Of a DNA stretch of 64,000 nucleotides, positions 1 through 8,535 are shown one piece after another. Position numbers and translations under genes: made by a program. Every line of letters begins with the position of its first letter. Position 1 is the stretch's first letter. Origin of the DNA: Bizionia saleffrena (lineage in GTDB: Bacteria > Bacteroidota > Bacteroidia > Flavobacteriales > Flavobacteriaceae); assembly GCF_008086175.1 (NCBI RefSeq), contig NZ_VSKM01000014.1:1-64000 (forward strand), read 5' to 3'. The notes under the pieces were generated by a model, which saw only the letters and a program-made list of their open reading frames with translations, had not been told where the DNA came from and made no database searches.

Positions 1-215
1 ATAACGAAGTAGAAAACTCAAATTTTAAGTCCTTCAATACCATTGCAAGGTCTATATAAATTCATTACAAACCAATTTTGAATTATTTTAACAACAGGAG
101 CACCAATGCTTCCGCGGAATCTTTTAATGCAAAAATCAAAGAGTTCAGGTCGATGTTTAGAGGCGTAAGAGATGTTAAGTTTTTCTTGTTTAGACTTACT
201 AAATTATATGCCTAA
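1..215 (+). pseudogene. C-terminal fragment of an ISL3-family transposase
   Basis: Read from base 6 on the plus strand, about 69 codons run to a stop at 213-215. They include NNRSTNASAESFNAKIKEF and FRGVRDVKFFLFRL, which I recognise as the conserved end of DDE transposases of the ISL3 (IS204/IS1001-like) family. The 5' part lies beyond the window edge. An in-frame TAA at 57-59 interrupts the reading where the family has a sense codon, so this copy is probably dead. Downstream (about 222-250) a CTCCCC-rich stretch could be the element's outer end, but I cannot identify an inverted repeat without the other end. Confidence 0.75.
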
Positions 216-385
216 TTTATGTCACTCCCCAAAAATATTCCTTGATCCCATACTATACCACAGGCAACAAAGAGAAAATTGCTGTCGCGAATTGCAGGTT
301 GGTGTCTAATTATAAAGGATTACTGTTTAAGGCGCTTAAAGGGGCCGTATGGACTACCTAGTAAATTTGCGACTATTTTTTTAAG

Positions 386-1280
386 CTACATTTTTAATAA
401 TTGCTTAAATTTTATTTCCATTTCTAGTGGTGAGAGCTATCCTAAACTAGAATGTAACCTTTCTGTATTGTACCACTGAATATAGTCTTCAATGGCAGCA
501 TATAATTGATTATACGATGTGAATTTAAATCGATGTAGCCATTCGTATTTAATTGTCTTAAAAAAAACTTTCAGCTACAGCATTGTCCCAGCAATTCCCC
601 TTTCTACTCATACTTTAAGTTACAGAGATTTGTCATTTTGTTTGAGGCATACTGAACTCCTCTATCCGAGTGAAAATTAAAGTTATTACTAATATTTCTT
701 GTTTTTCGAGCTTCAATCCAAGATTACTGTGTTTTGAGTGGTCATATCTTCACTCAGAGACCATTCAATAATCTCTCTGTCAGCGAGATCTATAATGGTT
801 GTTAAATAACTCCAGTCGTCATTAACTCGAATATAAGTGATATCAGACACCCATTTTACTCCTAATTTTAGACTGTAAAAACCTCTATTTAATTCATTTT
901 CAGCAATTAAGTAGTGATGGTTAGAATCTGTTGTAACTACAAATTTTCTTTTTAAAACACTTCTTAAACCCATTTCTTTCATCAGTAATCCGATGTAAGA
1001 ACGGGAGTAAATCAAGCCTTCTCGTTTTAGTTTTTTTTGAATACTACAGCTACCATAAACTTCTCGACTATGCTCAAAAATAATTTTAATCCTTTCTTTT
1101 AGGCGCGTTCTAGGCGTTTTACAAAACAGAATGCTTTTGTTTTTAAACTAATAATAGTAACCGTTTTTGCTAACTTTCATAGATTTACACATCTTTTCAA
1201 CTGGATATATATCAATATTATCTAAAATGAATTGATATCTTATAAGTCGCTCTTGGAGATTTGATATTAAGAGGAGAAAA
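386..1280 (-). pseudogene. Decayed IS3-family transposase, orfB part
   Basis: The minus strand encodes, in pieces, an IS3-family (IS150-like) integrase-fold transposase. In order: MKVSKNGYYY then a stop where Trp is usual; SREVYGSCSIQKKLKREGL; KWVSDITYIRVNDDWSYLTT carrying a catalytic Asp; a frameshift after NTVI; HSDRGVQYAS with the second Asp; a frameshift before SMSRKGNCWDNAVAESFF, which carries the catalytic Glu; another frameshift; then AAIEDYIQWYNTERLHSSLG and a stop. The longest uninterrupted piece is 713-1015. With several frameshifts and stops the gene cannot make transposase. It lies directly next to the ISL3 fragment, so the site has accumulated several insertions. Confidence 0.85.
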
Positions 1281-1293
1281 CATCGTTTTCTGG

Positions 1294-1515
1294 TTATTTG
1301 CTTATCGCCTTTTTTAAGATGTCACGCTCCATTATTACATTCTTTAATTCCTTCTTTTTTGAAAAATCTCCGGATTTCAACTTGTATTTGCGTTTCCAAC
1401 GTCCAACGATACTCAGACTTAAACCTTAATCCTTACTAACTTGTTTTGTCTTAATGCCAGAATTTAATAGTTCTACTATCATAACTTTAAATTCATTATC
1501 ATCCTTTTTTAACAT
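1294..1515 (-). pseudogene. Decayed IS3-family orfA (helix-turn-helix part)
   Basis: Starting at the ATG at 1515 on the minus strand, the translation reads MLKKDDNEFKVMIVELLNSG, then a TAA where the family has DYGLS, then GLSLSIVGRWKRKYKLKSG and VIMERDILKKAISK before a stop. This is the small N-terminal helix-turn-helix protein of IS3-family elements, normally joined to orfB by programmed frameshifting. The premature stop and a shortened middle mark it as dead. A TGTCTACG end at 1568-1561 (minus) looks like the outer tip of the element; I could not find a matching right end. Confidence 0.75.
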
Positions 1516-1676
1516 AAATCAACTATAAGTTCATAACCTGATAAAAAACGTCACATTAAACGTAGACACTCCAGTGCTGCAATTAACAAAATGAAGCGCT
1601 CAGCCAGAGCCTAATTAAAGAGTCATTTAATAGTCTATTTCGATTTAAAGAACATTTATAGAGGGCTCTAAATTTT

Positions 1677-1692
1677 CACACACACACACACA
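1677..1692. repeat. (CA)8 dinucleotide tract
   Basis: Eight consecutive CA units lie in the roughly 250-base stretch between the dead IS3 element and the terminator of the threonine dehydrogenase gene. No gene or promoter box is evident around it. Such tracts are uncommon in low-GC bacterial intergenic DNA and could vary in length. Confidence 0.8.
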
Positions 1693-1761
1693 TCAAACAC
1701 CCCAAACTTAACTAATGAGAAAGATCTCTCGCGGGCACATAAAACACGTTCACTATAAGGC

Positions 1762-1796
1762 AAAAAAAAAGATGATTCTTTCAAATCATCTTTTTC
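1762..1796 (-). terminator. Rho-independent terminator of the threonine dehydrogenase gene
   Basis: GATGATT (1771-1777) and AATCATC (1784-1790) form a hairpin with a 6-base loop. On the minus strand the stem is followed by a run of nine U residues. It lies 26 bases past the stop codon of the minus-strand gene. Confidence 0.8.
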
Positions 1797-1821
1797 GTTA
1801 TGTTATAATAAGGCGTGCCTT

Positions 1822-2781
1822 TTAAGCTTTTTCGCTAATAAGCTTTTTAAGCTGCATTAGCATCTCTTTAGTGGTCGCATCTAAATCAAAACTGTGATTC
1901 CAGTTCCAGTCTTCGCGAGCAGACGAATCGTCGATGCTTTTTGGCCAAGAATCTGCAATTTGTTGTCTGAAATCTGGTGAATAACTTATGGTAAACTCAG
2001 GGATATGTTTTTTAATCGATTCTGCCATCTCTACTGGAGTAAAAGACATCCCAGCTAAATTATAAGACGAGCGTATTTTTATCGCTTCAGGTTTAGCGTC
2101 CATAATGTCTATGGTTGCTTTTATAGCGTCTTCCATATACATCATTGGTAACTTAGAGGTTTCATTCAAGAAACAATCGTACGTTTTATTTTCTAAGGCT
2201 TTATGGTAAATTTCAATAGCATAATCTGTAGTTCCTCCGCCAGGTAATGTTTTCCAGCTAATTATACCAGGATAACGGATGCTGCGCACGTCTACACCAT
2301 ATTTTTGGTGATAGTATTCACACCAACGTTCGCCAACTTGTTTGGTAATTCCATAAACAGTTGTTGGTTCCATAGACGTGTATTGTGGCGTGTCTTCTTT
2401 TGGCGTTGATGGCCCAAAAACAGCGATACTAGACGGCCAAAATACTTTATTAATAAATTTAGCTTTCGCTAAATCAAGCACATTAAAAAGAGTTGTCATA
2501 TTTAAATCCCACGCTTTGTTAGGGTACTTTTCTCCAGTAGCACTTAACATTGCTGCCATTAAATAAATCGTGTCGATAGCATGTTTTTCTACGCAAACAT
2601 TTAGAGAGGCGTAATCCATAGCATCTACAATTTCAAAAATCCCAGAATTAACCAATTCAACATTACTGTAGTTAATGTCGCTAGCAATAACATTATCATC
2701 GCCGTGAATTGCTCTCAGTTTATACGTTAACTCAGATCCTATTTGGCCACAGGCACCAATAATTAATATTTTTGAAGGCAT
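1822..2781 (-). CDS. L-threonine 3-dehydrogenase, SDR (NAD-dependent epimerase) type
   Basis: A 319-residue extended short-chain dehydrogenase/reductase. The N-terminal Rossmann motif is GACGQIG (about residues 8-14). The catalytic region has PSSIAVFGPSTP and the active-site Tyr/Lys pair in YGITK. The RYPGIISWKTLPGGGTTDYA segment and the overall length match the L-threonine dehydrogenases of the UDP-galactose-epimerase-like class known from Bacteroidota, which oxidise threonine to 2-amino-3-ketobutyrate with NAD+. It would act in the cytoplasm in threonine catabolism to glycine and acetyl-CoA. It is transcribed alone towards a strong terminator. A less specific NAD-dependent epimerase is the alternative. 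Confidence 0.85.
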   Translation of the reverse strand: MPSKILIIGACGQIGSELTYKLRAIHGDDNVIASDINYSNVELVNSGIFEIVDAMDYASLNVCVEKHAIDTIYLMAAMLSATGEKYPNKAWDLNMTTLFNVLDLAKAKFINKVFWPSSIAVFGPSTPKEDTPQYTSMEPTTVYGITKQVGERWCEYYHQKYGVDVRSIRYPGIISWKTLPGGGTTDYAIEIYHKALENKTYDCFLNETSKLPMMYMEDAIKATIDIMDAKPEAIKIRSSYNLAGMSFTPVEMAESIKKHIPEFTISYSPDFRQQIADSWPKSIDDSSAREDWNWNHSFDLDATTKEMLMQLKKLISEKA

Positions 2782-2905
2782 AGTTTAAATGTTATGTTTT
2801 AGGAGTGCAAAAATACTAAGATTATTATTCATGATAAAGCGGTTTAACAATAAAAGATGCTCTTAAAGTTTTAGTAAAAAAAGAAACTTAAACTTATGAA
2901 TGCAA

Positions 2906-2913
2906 TATATTTG
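2906..2913 (+). promoter_or_regulatory. Bacteroidota-type -7 box upstream of the lipoprotein pair
   Basis: TATATTTG matches the TAxxTTTG -7 element of the Bacteroidota housekeeping sigma factor and lies 21 bases before the ATG at 2935. I see no convincing TTG element at the usual distance upstream, so the call rests on the -7 box and position alone. Confidence 0.4.
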
Positions 2914-2934
2914 TAAATCAAAACAATACCCAGA

Positions 2935-3471
2935 ATGAAGTTTTTATATCCGTTATTTTTTTTTGCTATCCTATTGTCTTGTAACTCTAAAATAGAGCAG
3001 ACAAATAATCTAGAGGCTACTCAAATCCATACGACTGCTATTACCACGCAGGATATCACGGCTCTTAAATATGTAGATTACGGTGTCGATAAAAAGGCGA
3101 AAACTACTTTAGATTCTTGGCAGGCGTACAGCGATGTGTCTCGGGCGATTACTCAAGTTAAAATTGCCGACGTTTCTTTTTTTACTGCCGATGAGGCGTT
3201 ATTTATGTCTACTGTAAAAGAATTAGTATCGACGATTCCAGAGCAAATAAACACCGATCCCATACAAGCAAGGATTCTAGCGCTTACGACAAAAATGTAC
3301 AAGTTAGAAGAAATGCTAAGCTTAAAAACAACGCTGAAAAAAGATAAATTAACCAGTTTAAAAGAGGTCCTGCAAGCCTTCTCTTATTTAACACTTCAGG
3401 TGAATAAAAAATATGAAAAGGAAGCGCAAAACATCATAAAACCAGTTTTTAATGAGATCGAAACGGAATAA
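2935..3471 (+). CDS. Lipoprotein of unknown function
   Basis: 178 residues with a lipoprotein signal peptide: MKFLYPLFFFAILLSC, with the lipobox Cys at residue 16. The mature part is predicted mostly helical, with no Cys pairs or catalytic motif that I recognise. It is expected on the periplasmic side of the inner or outer membrane. The 3' end overlaps the start of the next gene by 20 bases in another frame, so the two are probably co-translated and may work together. I cannot assign a function. Confidence 0.7.
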   Translation: MKFLYPLFFFAILLSCNSKIEQTNNLEATQIHTTAITTQDITALKYVDYGVDKKAKTTLDSWQAYSDVSRAITQVKIADVSFFTADEALFMSTVKELVSTIPEQINTDPIQARILALTTKMYKLEEMLSLKTTLKKDKLTSLKEVLQAFSYLTLQVNKKYEKEAQNIIKPVFNEIETE

Positions 3472-4039
3472 TAAAGTAGCGCTATTAGCGATTTTACTCC
3501 TAAGTTTTTCTTGTAATAAGGAGGTTAAGACAGAGGTCGAAAATCAAAATGAGGAAAGAATTCAACGTACAACTGAAGTTTCCGAAGTAACAATAAAAGA
3601 AACCGTAAATACAACCATAAACTTATGGCATAAGGCCGCTGCTGAAGCTAATTTCGATGCCTTTTTTAATGTAATGACTTCAAATGCTGTGTTTATTGGT
3701 ACCGATGCTTCCGAAAATTGGCAAGTAAAGGGCTTTAAAGCGTACGCAAAACCACATTTCGAGAAGGGTAAAGCCTGGAGTTTTACACCTATAGAGCGCA
3801 ACGTTTACGTGTCTAAAGACCAACAAACCGTTTGGTTTGATGAATTGTTACACACGCAAATGAAAATTTGCCGTGGTTCTGGGGTGTTAACACGAGAGGA
3901 TAACCAATGGAAAATTGCACATTACGTGCTGTCTATAGCTATTCCTAATCCCATAGTAAAAGACGTTATCGCGCTTAAAAAAGAGTCGGATAGTTTATTG
4001 GTTAAGCGATTACTAATTAATAAATTAAATGCGAGATAA
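3452..4039 (+). CDS. NTF2/SnoaL-like fold lipoprotein
   Basis: 195 residues. The N-terminus is basic and hydrophobic and ends in a lipobox, LLLSFSCNKE (Cys about residue 21). Residues about 50-170 look like a nuclear-transport-factor-2/SnoaL-like domain of the DUF4440 kind: NLWHKAAAEANFDAFFNVM, then FIGTDASENW, KGKAWSF and WKIAHYVLSIAIPNP. These domains bind or hydrolyse small molecules in various contexts, but the substrate cannot be told from sequence. The start lies inside the preceding lipoprotein gene (20-base overlap), which suggests translational coupling. Confidence 0.75.
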   Translation: MRSKRNNKVALLAILLLSFSCNKEVKTEVENQNEERIQRTTEVSEVTIKETVNTTINLWHKAAAEANFDAFFNVMTSNAVFIGTDASENWQVKGFKAYAKPHFEKGKAWSFTPIERNVYVSKDQQTVWFDELLHTQMKICRGSGVLTREDNQWKIAHYVLSIAIPNPIVKDVIALKKESDSLLVKRLLINKLNAR

Positions 4040-4052
4040 TGCGTCTTTGTTG

Positions 4053-4997
4053 TTAAAATCGGGCTGAAAGCCCTCCGCCGGCTCCAAAACGGTTATCGTA
4101 GCTTGCCATCAATGAAAAGTTACGCGATAAGTAATATTCAAATCCTGCACTCCAAGTCGTTTCATTTGTAAAACTGTCTTCCGCCGCAAGGTTGTCCACC
4201 CAGCCAAAATCAACTTGGTACTTATAGGTGCCGAAAACAGCAGTTCTTGGTAAAATGAGTATTTCACGACTTAAACTAATCTGGGGCCTTAACTTACTGT
4301 CCATACGAACATCAAGGTTAAAAAGATAAGGGGTTAAATATCTAATTCCTGCAATAGCAGTTGTAGACACTTCATCTAAGCTATCTTCCGTTTCATTTTC
4401 AATAGTAACACCGCCAAAAACCCTTAAATAATCGTGTAGATATCTCTCGTAAGTGACTTCAGCTTCAAGATTTTTGTTCCATCCATATTCTGCTCCCACA
4501 TTAAATTGGTTACGAATATTAGAAGCTGTAAAGTTAAACGCACTCATATGTGACGCCACATCCAATATGGCCCACGAATAATACTTATCAGCTTCCGAAA
4601 TTAAATGTTTTAAAGGATAGTCGTCTAGGCGTTCATCTCGTGGTGTATCGTAACTAATAACTCTAGCCATTCCGCTCATCATATGGTAAAGGACATGGCA
4701 ATGAAAGAACCAATCGCCATATTCGTTACCATAAAACTCTATCGTAACTTCTCCCATGGGTGGTACATTTACGGTATGCTTCAAGGGCGAATAGTCTCCA
4801 TTCTTATTAAGGACTCTAAAAAAGTGACCGTGCAAATGCATCGGGTGATGCATCATCGTAAGGTTGTTTAAAGTGATTCGTGTTATCTCTTTTTGATTAA
4901 TTTTTATTTTATCGGTTTCTGAAAGTGGTACACCATTAATACTCCAAATATAACGGTTCATATTTCCAGTTAGGTTTAGTGATTTATTTGCAGAAAA
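4053..4997 (-). pseudogene. 5'-truncated multicopper oxidase fused to a CopB-like barrel domain
   Basis: The longest ATG-initiated frame is 4961-4053 (302 codons), but recognisable multicopper-oxidase sequence (NKSLNLTGN) continues 12 codons upstream of that ATG to a stop, so the open frame is a remnant. It keeps the last cupredoxin domain with copper-ligand motifs HPMHLHGHFFR and HCHVLYHMMSGMARV. A CopB-like domain of about 190 residues follows (NVGAEYGWNKNLEAEVTYER through SARF). CopA-type oxidases have two further cupredoxin domains before this point; these are missing, and the upstream DNA holds no trace of them. Without them the trinuclear copper site cannot form. It was presumably a periplasmic copper-resistance oxidase. 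Confidence 0.8.
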
Positions 4998-5183
4998 TTA
5001 AATATTTTTTCTTGATGTATTCTCAGCTAATTGATATAAAGTAAAGGAAAAAGCAAAGATGATGCGTAATTAAGACTTGTTTTTTTGTTAAAAATAAATC
5101 CTTTCGTGTTAATTCATTGCATAATTACAAATTTACTAAGTAGATTACAGGCTTATAAACCAATACGGAAACTTTTAATAATT

Positions 5184-7277
5184 ATGAAAAAACTTACTCT
5201 ATTAAGTGCTGTCGCAATTTTTAGTGTCGTGGCGTGTAAAAACGAGCCCAAGAAAGAAGACACAAAAGATTTAGCGAAAGTTGAACAAGTACCGGGAATT
5301 AATCTAGATTTTATGGATAATTCTGTAAAACCAAACGATGATTTCTTTACTTATGTAAACGGAAAATGGATTGAAAACAATGCTATTCCAGACGACAGAA
5401 CCACTTGGGGAAGTTTTATGGAGTTACGTCAAAAAACGGACGAAGATGCATTAGCAATCTTAAAATCTGCCATGGCTGAGGATAGCGATCCAAATAAAAT
5501 TGCAGTTACTGCAGGATCAGATCAAGAAAAGGCGGTGTTTTTGTTTCAAACAATAATGGATACAAAATCTAGAGACAAGCAAGGTATAGCGCCTGTAAAG
5601 CCAGAGTTAGAACGTATTGAAAAGATTAAAAATATCAGCGATTTAGAAGCTTATTTAATAGAAATGGAGCCTCAAGGTGGTGGTGGTTTCTTTGGTTTCT
5701 ATGTGTATGCAGATGCTAAGGATAGTAATAAAAACGCGGCGTATTTAAGCCCAGGGAGTTTAGGACTTCCTGATCGTGATTATTACGTAAAAGACGATGC
5801 AGATTCTAAAGAAAAGAGAGAAGCTTACGTTGCTCATATTACAAGAATGTTACAGTATTTAGGAGATACAGAGGAACAAGCGAAGCAGCAAGCTGAAAGT
5901 ATTTTAGCTTTCGAAACACGCCTTGCAGAACCAAAATTAGATAAGGTAGCCTTACGCGATAGTCGTAAAACATACAACCCAACGGCAGTTGCCGATTTAC
6001 AAAAAATGGTGCCAGCAATCAATTGGGATACTTATTTTGAAGGTATTGGAGCTAAAGAATTAGATACGGTAATTGTTAGAGAGACTAAATACATGAAAGC
6101 GCTACAAAATGTGCTAGCCGAAGAAAATGTAGACCAGTGGAAAGCGTATTTAAGATGGAATGCTTTCAATGGCGCGGCAGGAATGCTAAGTACAGAAATT
6201 GAAAAAGCAAATTGGGACTTCTATGATAAAACGCTTAACGGTGCTAAAGCGCAACGTCCATTAGAAGAACGTGCCTTAGGAACCATTAATTGGACTATCG
6301 GTGAAGCGTTAGGAAAGTTGTATGTTGAGAAAAAATTCCCTGCAGAAGCGAAAGTAAAAGCAGAAAAAATGATTAGTAATGTTATTCTTGCTTTTGAAGA
6401 GCGTATTAAGAATTTAGACTGGATGAGCGAGGAAACAAAAACAAAAGCCATCGAAAAATTACAAGCAACTACGGTTAAAATAGCCTATCCAGATGAATGG
6501 AAGGATTATTCTCAGTTAGAAGTAAAAAGTGTTGAAAACGGTGGTACATACTTAACAAATATGAATAACGCATCTACTTGGAGCTTTAAAGAGAATTTAG
6601 ATAAATTAGGAAAGCCTGTTGATAAAACAGAATGGGGAATGGCGCCACAAATTGTAAATGCTTATTTTAATCCAAGTTATAACGAAATTGTTTTCCCAGC
6701 GGCGATCTTACAACCACCATTTTATAATTATACTGCAGATGATGCTGTGAATTATGGTGGTATTGGAGCCGTAATCGGACATGAGATTTCTCATAGTTTT
6801 GATGATTCTGGGGCGCGTTACGATAAAAATGGAAACCTTAATAACTGGTGGACAGACGGCGATTTAAAGCAATTTGAAGGTTTAGGAAAAAGTTTAGCTG
6901 ATCAATATAGTGCTATCGAAGTGTTGCCAGAAACGTTTATTAATGGTGAATTTACTTTAGGTGAAAACATTGGTGATTTAGGTGGTGTTTTAGCGGCTTA
7001 CGATGCTATGCAAATGAGCTTTGAAGATAATGGAAGACCAGAAAAAATTGATGGTTTTACAGCAGAACAACGTTTCTACTTAAGTTGGGCTACCGTTTGG
7101 AGAACAAAAATGAGAGACGATGCCTTAAAAACAAAAATTAAAACCGATCCGCATTCTCCAGGAATGACAAGAGCGGTACAACCGTTATTAAATGTTGATA
7201 CGTTTTACGAAGCGTTTAATATTAAAGAAGGTGATACAATGTACATTGCACCAGAAAATCGCGTTAGAATTTGGTAA
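5184..7277 (+). CDS. M13-family (neprilysin/PepO-like) metallopeptidase lipoprotein
   Basis: 697 residues from the ATG at 5184. An upstream in-frame extension exists, but only this start gives a clean lipoprotein signal, MKKLTLLSAVAIFSVVAC (Cys 18). The N-terminal domain has the M13 hallmark DDFFTYVNGKW. The catalytic domain has NAYFNPSYNEIVFPA, the zinc site HEISH (H533, E534, H537) and the third ligand with its partner Asp in ENIGDLGG (E594, D598), and ends in the family's usual aromatic terminus. It is a periplasm-facing zinc endopeptidase for short peptides. It is transcribed alone and followed by a strong terminator. Confidence 0.95.
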   Translation: MKKLTLLSAVAIFSVVACKNEPKKEDTKDLAKVEQVPGINLDFMDNSVKPNDDFFTYVNGKWIENNAIPDDRTTWGSFMELRQKTDEDALAILKSAMAEDSDPNKIAVTAGSDQEKAVFLFQTIMDTKSRDKQGIAPVKPELERIEKIKNISDLEAYLIEMEPQGGGGFFGFYVYADAKDSNKNAAYLSPGSLGLPDRDYYVKDDADSKEKREAYVAHITRMLQYLGDTEEQAKQQAESILAFETRLAEPKLDKVALRDSRKTYNPTAVADLQKMVPAINWDTYFEGIGAKELDTVIVRETKYMKALQNVLAEENVDQWKAYLRWNAFNGAAGMLSTEIEKANWDFYDKTLNGAKAQRPLEERALGTINWTIGEALGKLYVEKKFPAEAKVKAEKMISNVILAFEERIKNLDWMSEETKTKAIEKLQATTVKIAYPDEWKDYSQLEVKSVENGGTYLTNMNNASTWSFKENLDKLGKPVDKTEWGMAPQIVNAYFNPSYNEIVFPAAILQPPFYNYTADDAVNYGGIGAVIGHEISHSFDDSGARYDKNGNLNNWWTDGDLKQFEGLGKSLADQYSAIEVLPETFINGEFTLGENIGDLGGVLAAYDAMQMSFEDNGRPEKIDGFTAEQRFYLSWATVWRTKMRDDALKTKIKTDPHSPGMTRAVQPLLNVDTFYEAFNIKEGDTMYIAPENRVRIW

Positions 7278-7302
7278 AATGCAACAATAAATATAAGAAT
7301 TT

Positions 7303-7330
7303 AAAAGCAGCTCGTCGAGCTGCTTTTTTT
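7303..7330 (+). terminator. Rho-independent terminator after the M13 peptidase gene
   Basis: AAAGCAGCTCG is followed directly by CGAGCTGCTTT and a T run. The stem is nearly perfect with a minimal loop, 25 bases past the peptidase stop. Confidence 0.9.
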
Positions 7331-7383
7331 ATGTTATACTTTTGTCGTAAATAGGTTTACATTTTGAAAATTATAAACAACGT

Positions 7384-8163
7384 ATGACTATAAATTATAA
7401 AGGCGCTGCTCTCTACTTTAAAGTGGAAGGACAGGGTAAACCCATTGTTTTGTTACACGGTTTTTTAGAAGATAGTTCTATGTGGGACGATTTAATTAAA
7501 CCCGCATCAAAAACCAATAGGGTAGTGGCCATCGATTTATTAGGACACGGTAACACCGATTCTTTAGGATATATACATACAATGGAAACTATGGCTGCGG
7601 CCGTAAAAGCAATTTTAGAGTATTTAGAAATTAAAGAAACGGCGTTTATTGGTCATTCTATGGGAGGGTATGTTGCTTTAGCCTTCGCTAAATTATATCC
7701 CGGGCACGTAAAAGGGGTGTGTTTGTTAAATTCAACTTTTCAACCGGATAACGAACACAGAAAAGCCTTAAGAACCCGAGCAAATAAGATGGCTCAACAA
7801 AATTTTGAAGCCTTAATAAAAATGAGTTTTGCGAATTTATTTAGTGCAGAGAGTAAGATTGCGCTCGGAGTAGAATATAAGAAAGCTTTAAAAACAGCTC
7901 TAAAAACATCGCCTCAAGGGTACATGGCTGCCAACGAGGGCATGAAGTGTCGCGAAGATTTTTCGGTGTTTTTTGCTAAAGCAACGTTTAAAAAACAAAT
8001 CGTATTGGGAGAAAAAGACACGCTTTTGGACCTCAATTTTATTTTAGAATATGCTAAAAAGAACACTATTGATACCGCTGTTTTTTCTGAAGGACATATG
8101 AGTCATATAGAAAATAAGGTCGAATTTCTAATAAAATCAATGCATTTCATCGAAAATATATAG
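7384..8163 (+). CDS. Alpha/beta-fold hydrolase
   Basis: 259 residues of a classic alpha/beta hydrolase: the HGF oxyanion motif (about residues 25-27), the nucleophile elbow GHSMGG with Ser92, a probable acid in GEKDTLLD and the catalytic His in SEGHMSHIE near the C-terminus. There is no signal peptide, so it should be cytoplasmic. The family covers esterases, lactonases and C-C hydrolases; nothing here narrows the substrate. A TACTTTTG -7-like box at 7337-7344, 40 bases upstream, may drive it. Confidence 0.85.
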   Translation: MTINYKGAALYFKVEGQGKPIVLLHGFLEDSSMWDDLIKPASKTNRVVAIDLLGHGNTDSLGYIHTMETMAAAVKAILEYLEIKETAFIGHSMGGYVALAFAKLYPGHVKGVCLLNSTFQPDNEHRKALRTRANKMAQQNFEALIKMSFANLFSAESKIALGVEYKKALKTALKTSPQGYMAANEGMKCREDFSVFFAKATFKKQIVLGEKDTLLDLNFILEYAKKNTIDTAVFSEGHMSHIENKVEFLIKSMHFIENI

Positions 8164-8220
8164 CTTTTTGCCGATTATTTGCTTCCATTTACTTAGTTTT
8201 AAAGTCCCAAAACTAACTAA

Positions 8221-8478
8221 ATGAGCAATTTACACCGAAAAAAATATTTTGTACCGCAATTGTATTGTAACCTTTTTGGACATCGCTATCAGGTGTCTAA
8301 GCAAATCACAGCGTATGTTAATGAGTACAAATGTTGCCACTGCAAAAAAGAATTAACCACAAACTCGAAAGGAGGCTTAACCGAATTAACTTCAAAATTT
8401 AGAGAAATAAATTCCGTTTTAGAAAATATTCACTACAGGCGTCAATTAAAATTAAACCAGACACCTGTAGATAAATAG
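8221..8478 (+). CDS. Small conserved flavobacterial protein with a Cys pair
   Basis: 85 residues, basic, no signal peptide. An N-terminal KYFVPQLYCNLFGHRYQVSK segment is followed by YKCCHCKKELTT, a CxxC knuckle that could bind zinc with His or Cys residues nearby. I recall similar short uncharacterised proteins in flavobacterial genomes, often near metabolic genes, but know of no function. It follows the hydrolase gene by 57 bases on the same strand and may share its transcript. Confidence 0.6.
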   Translation: MSNLHRKKYFVPQLYCNLFGHRYQVSKQITAYVNEYKCCHCKKELTTNSKGGLTELTSKFREINSVLENIHYRRQLKLNQTPVDK

Positions 8479-8535
8479 AAGGAATTCTTCGGGCTGCAAA
8501 CTAGCAAGATTGTACAAACGTAAAAGGCATTATAA

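Noticed and set aside
279-479. 66-codon plus-strand frame in the insertion-sequence remnant
   Set aside because: It is antisense to the recognisable C-terminal part of the decayed IS3 transposase.
5085-5183. N-terminal extension of the M13 peptidase
   Set aside because: The upstream codons hide the lipoprotein signal that begins at the ATG at 5184.
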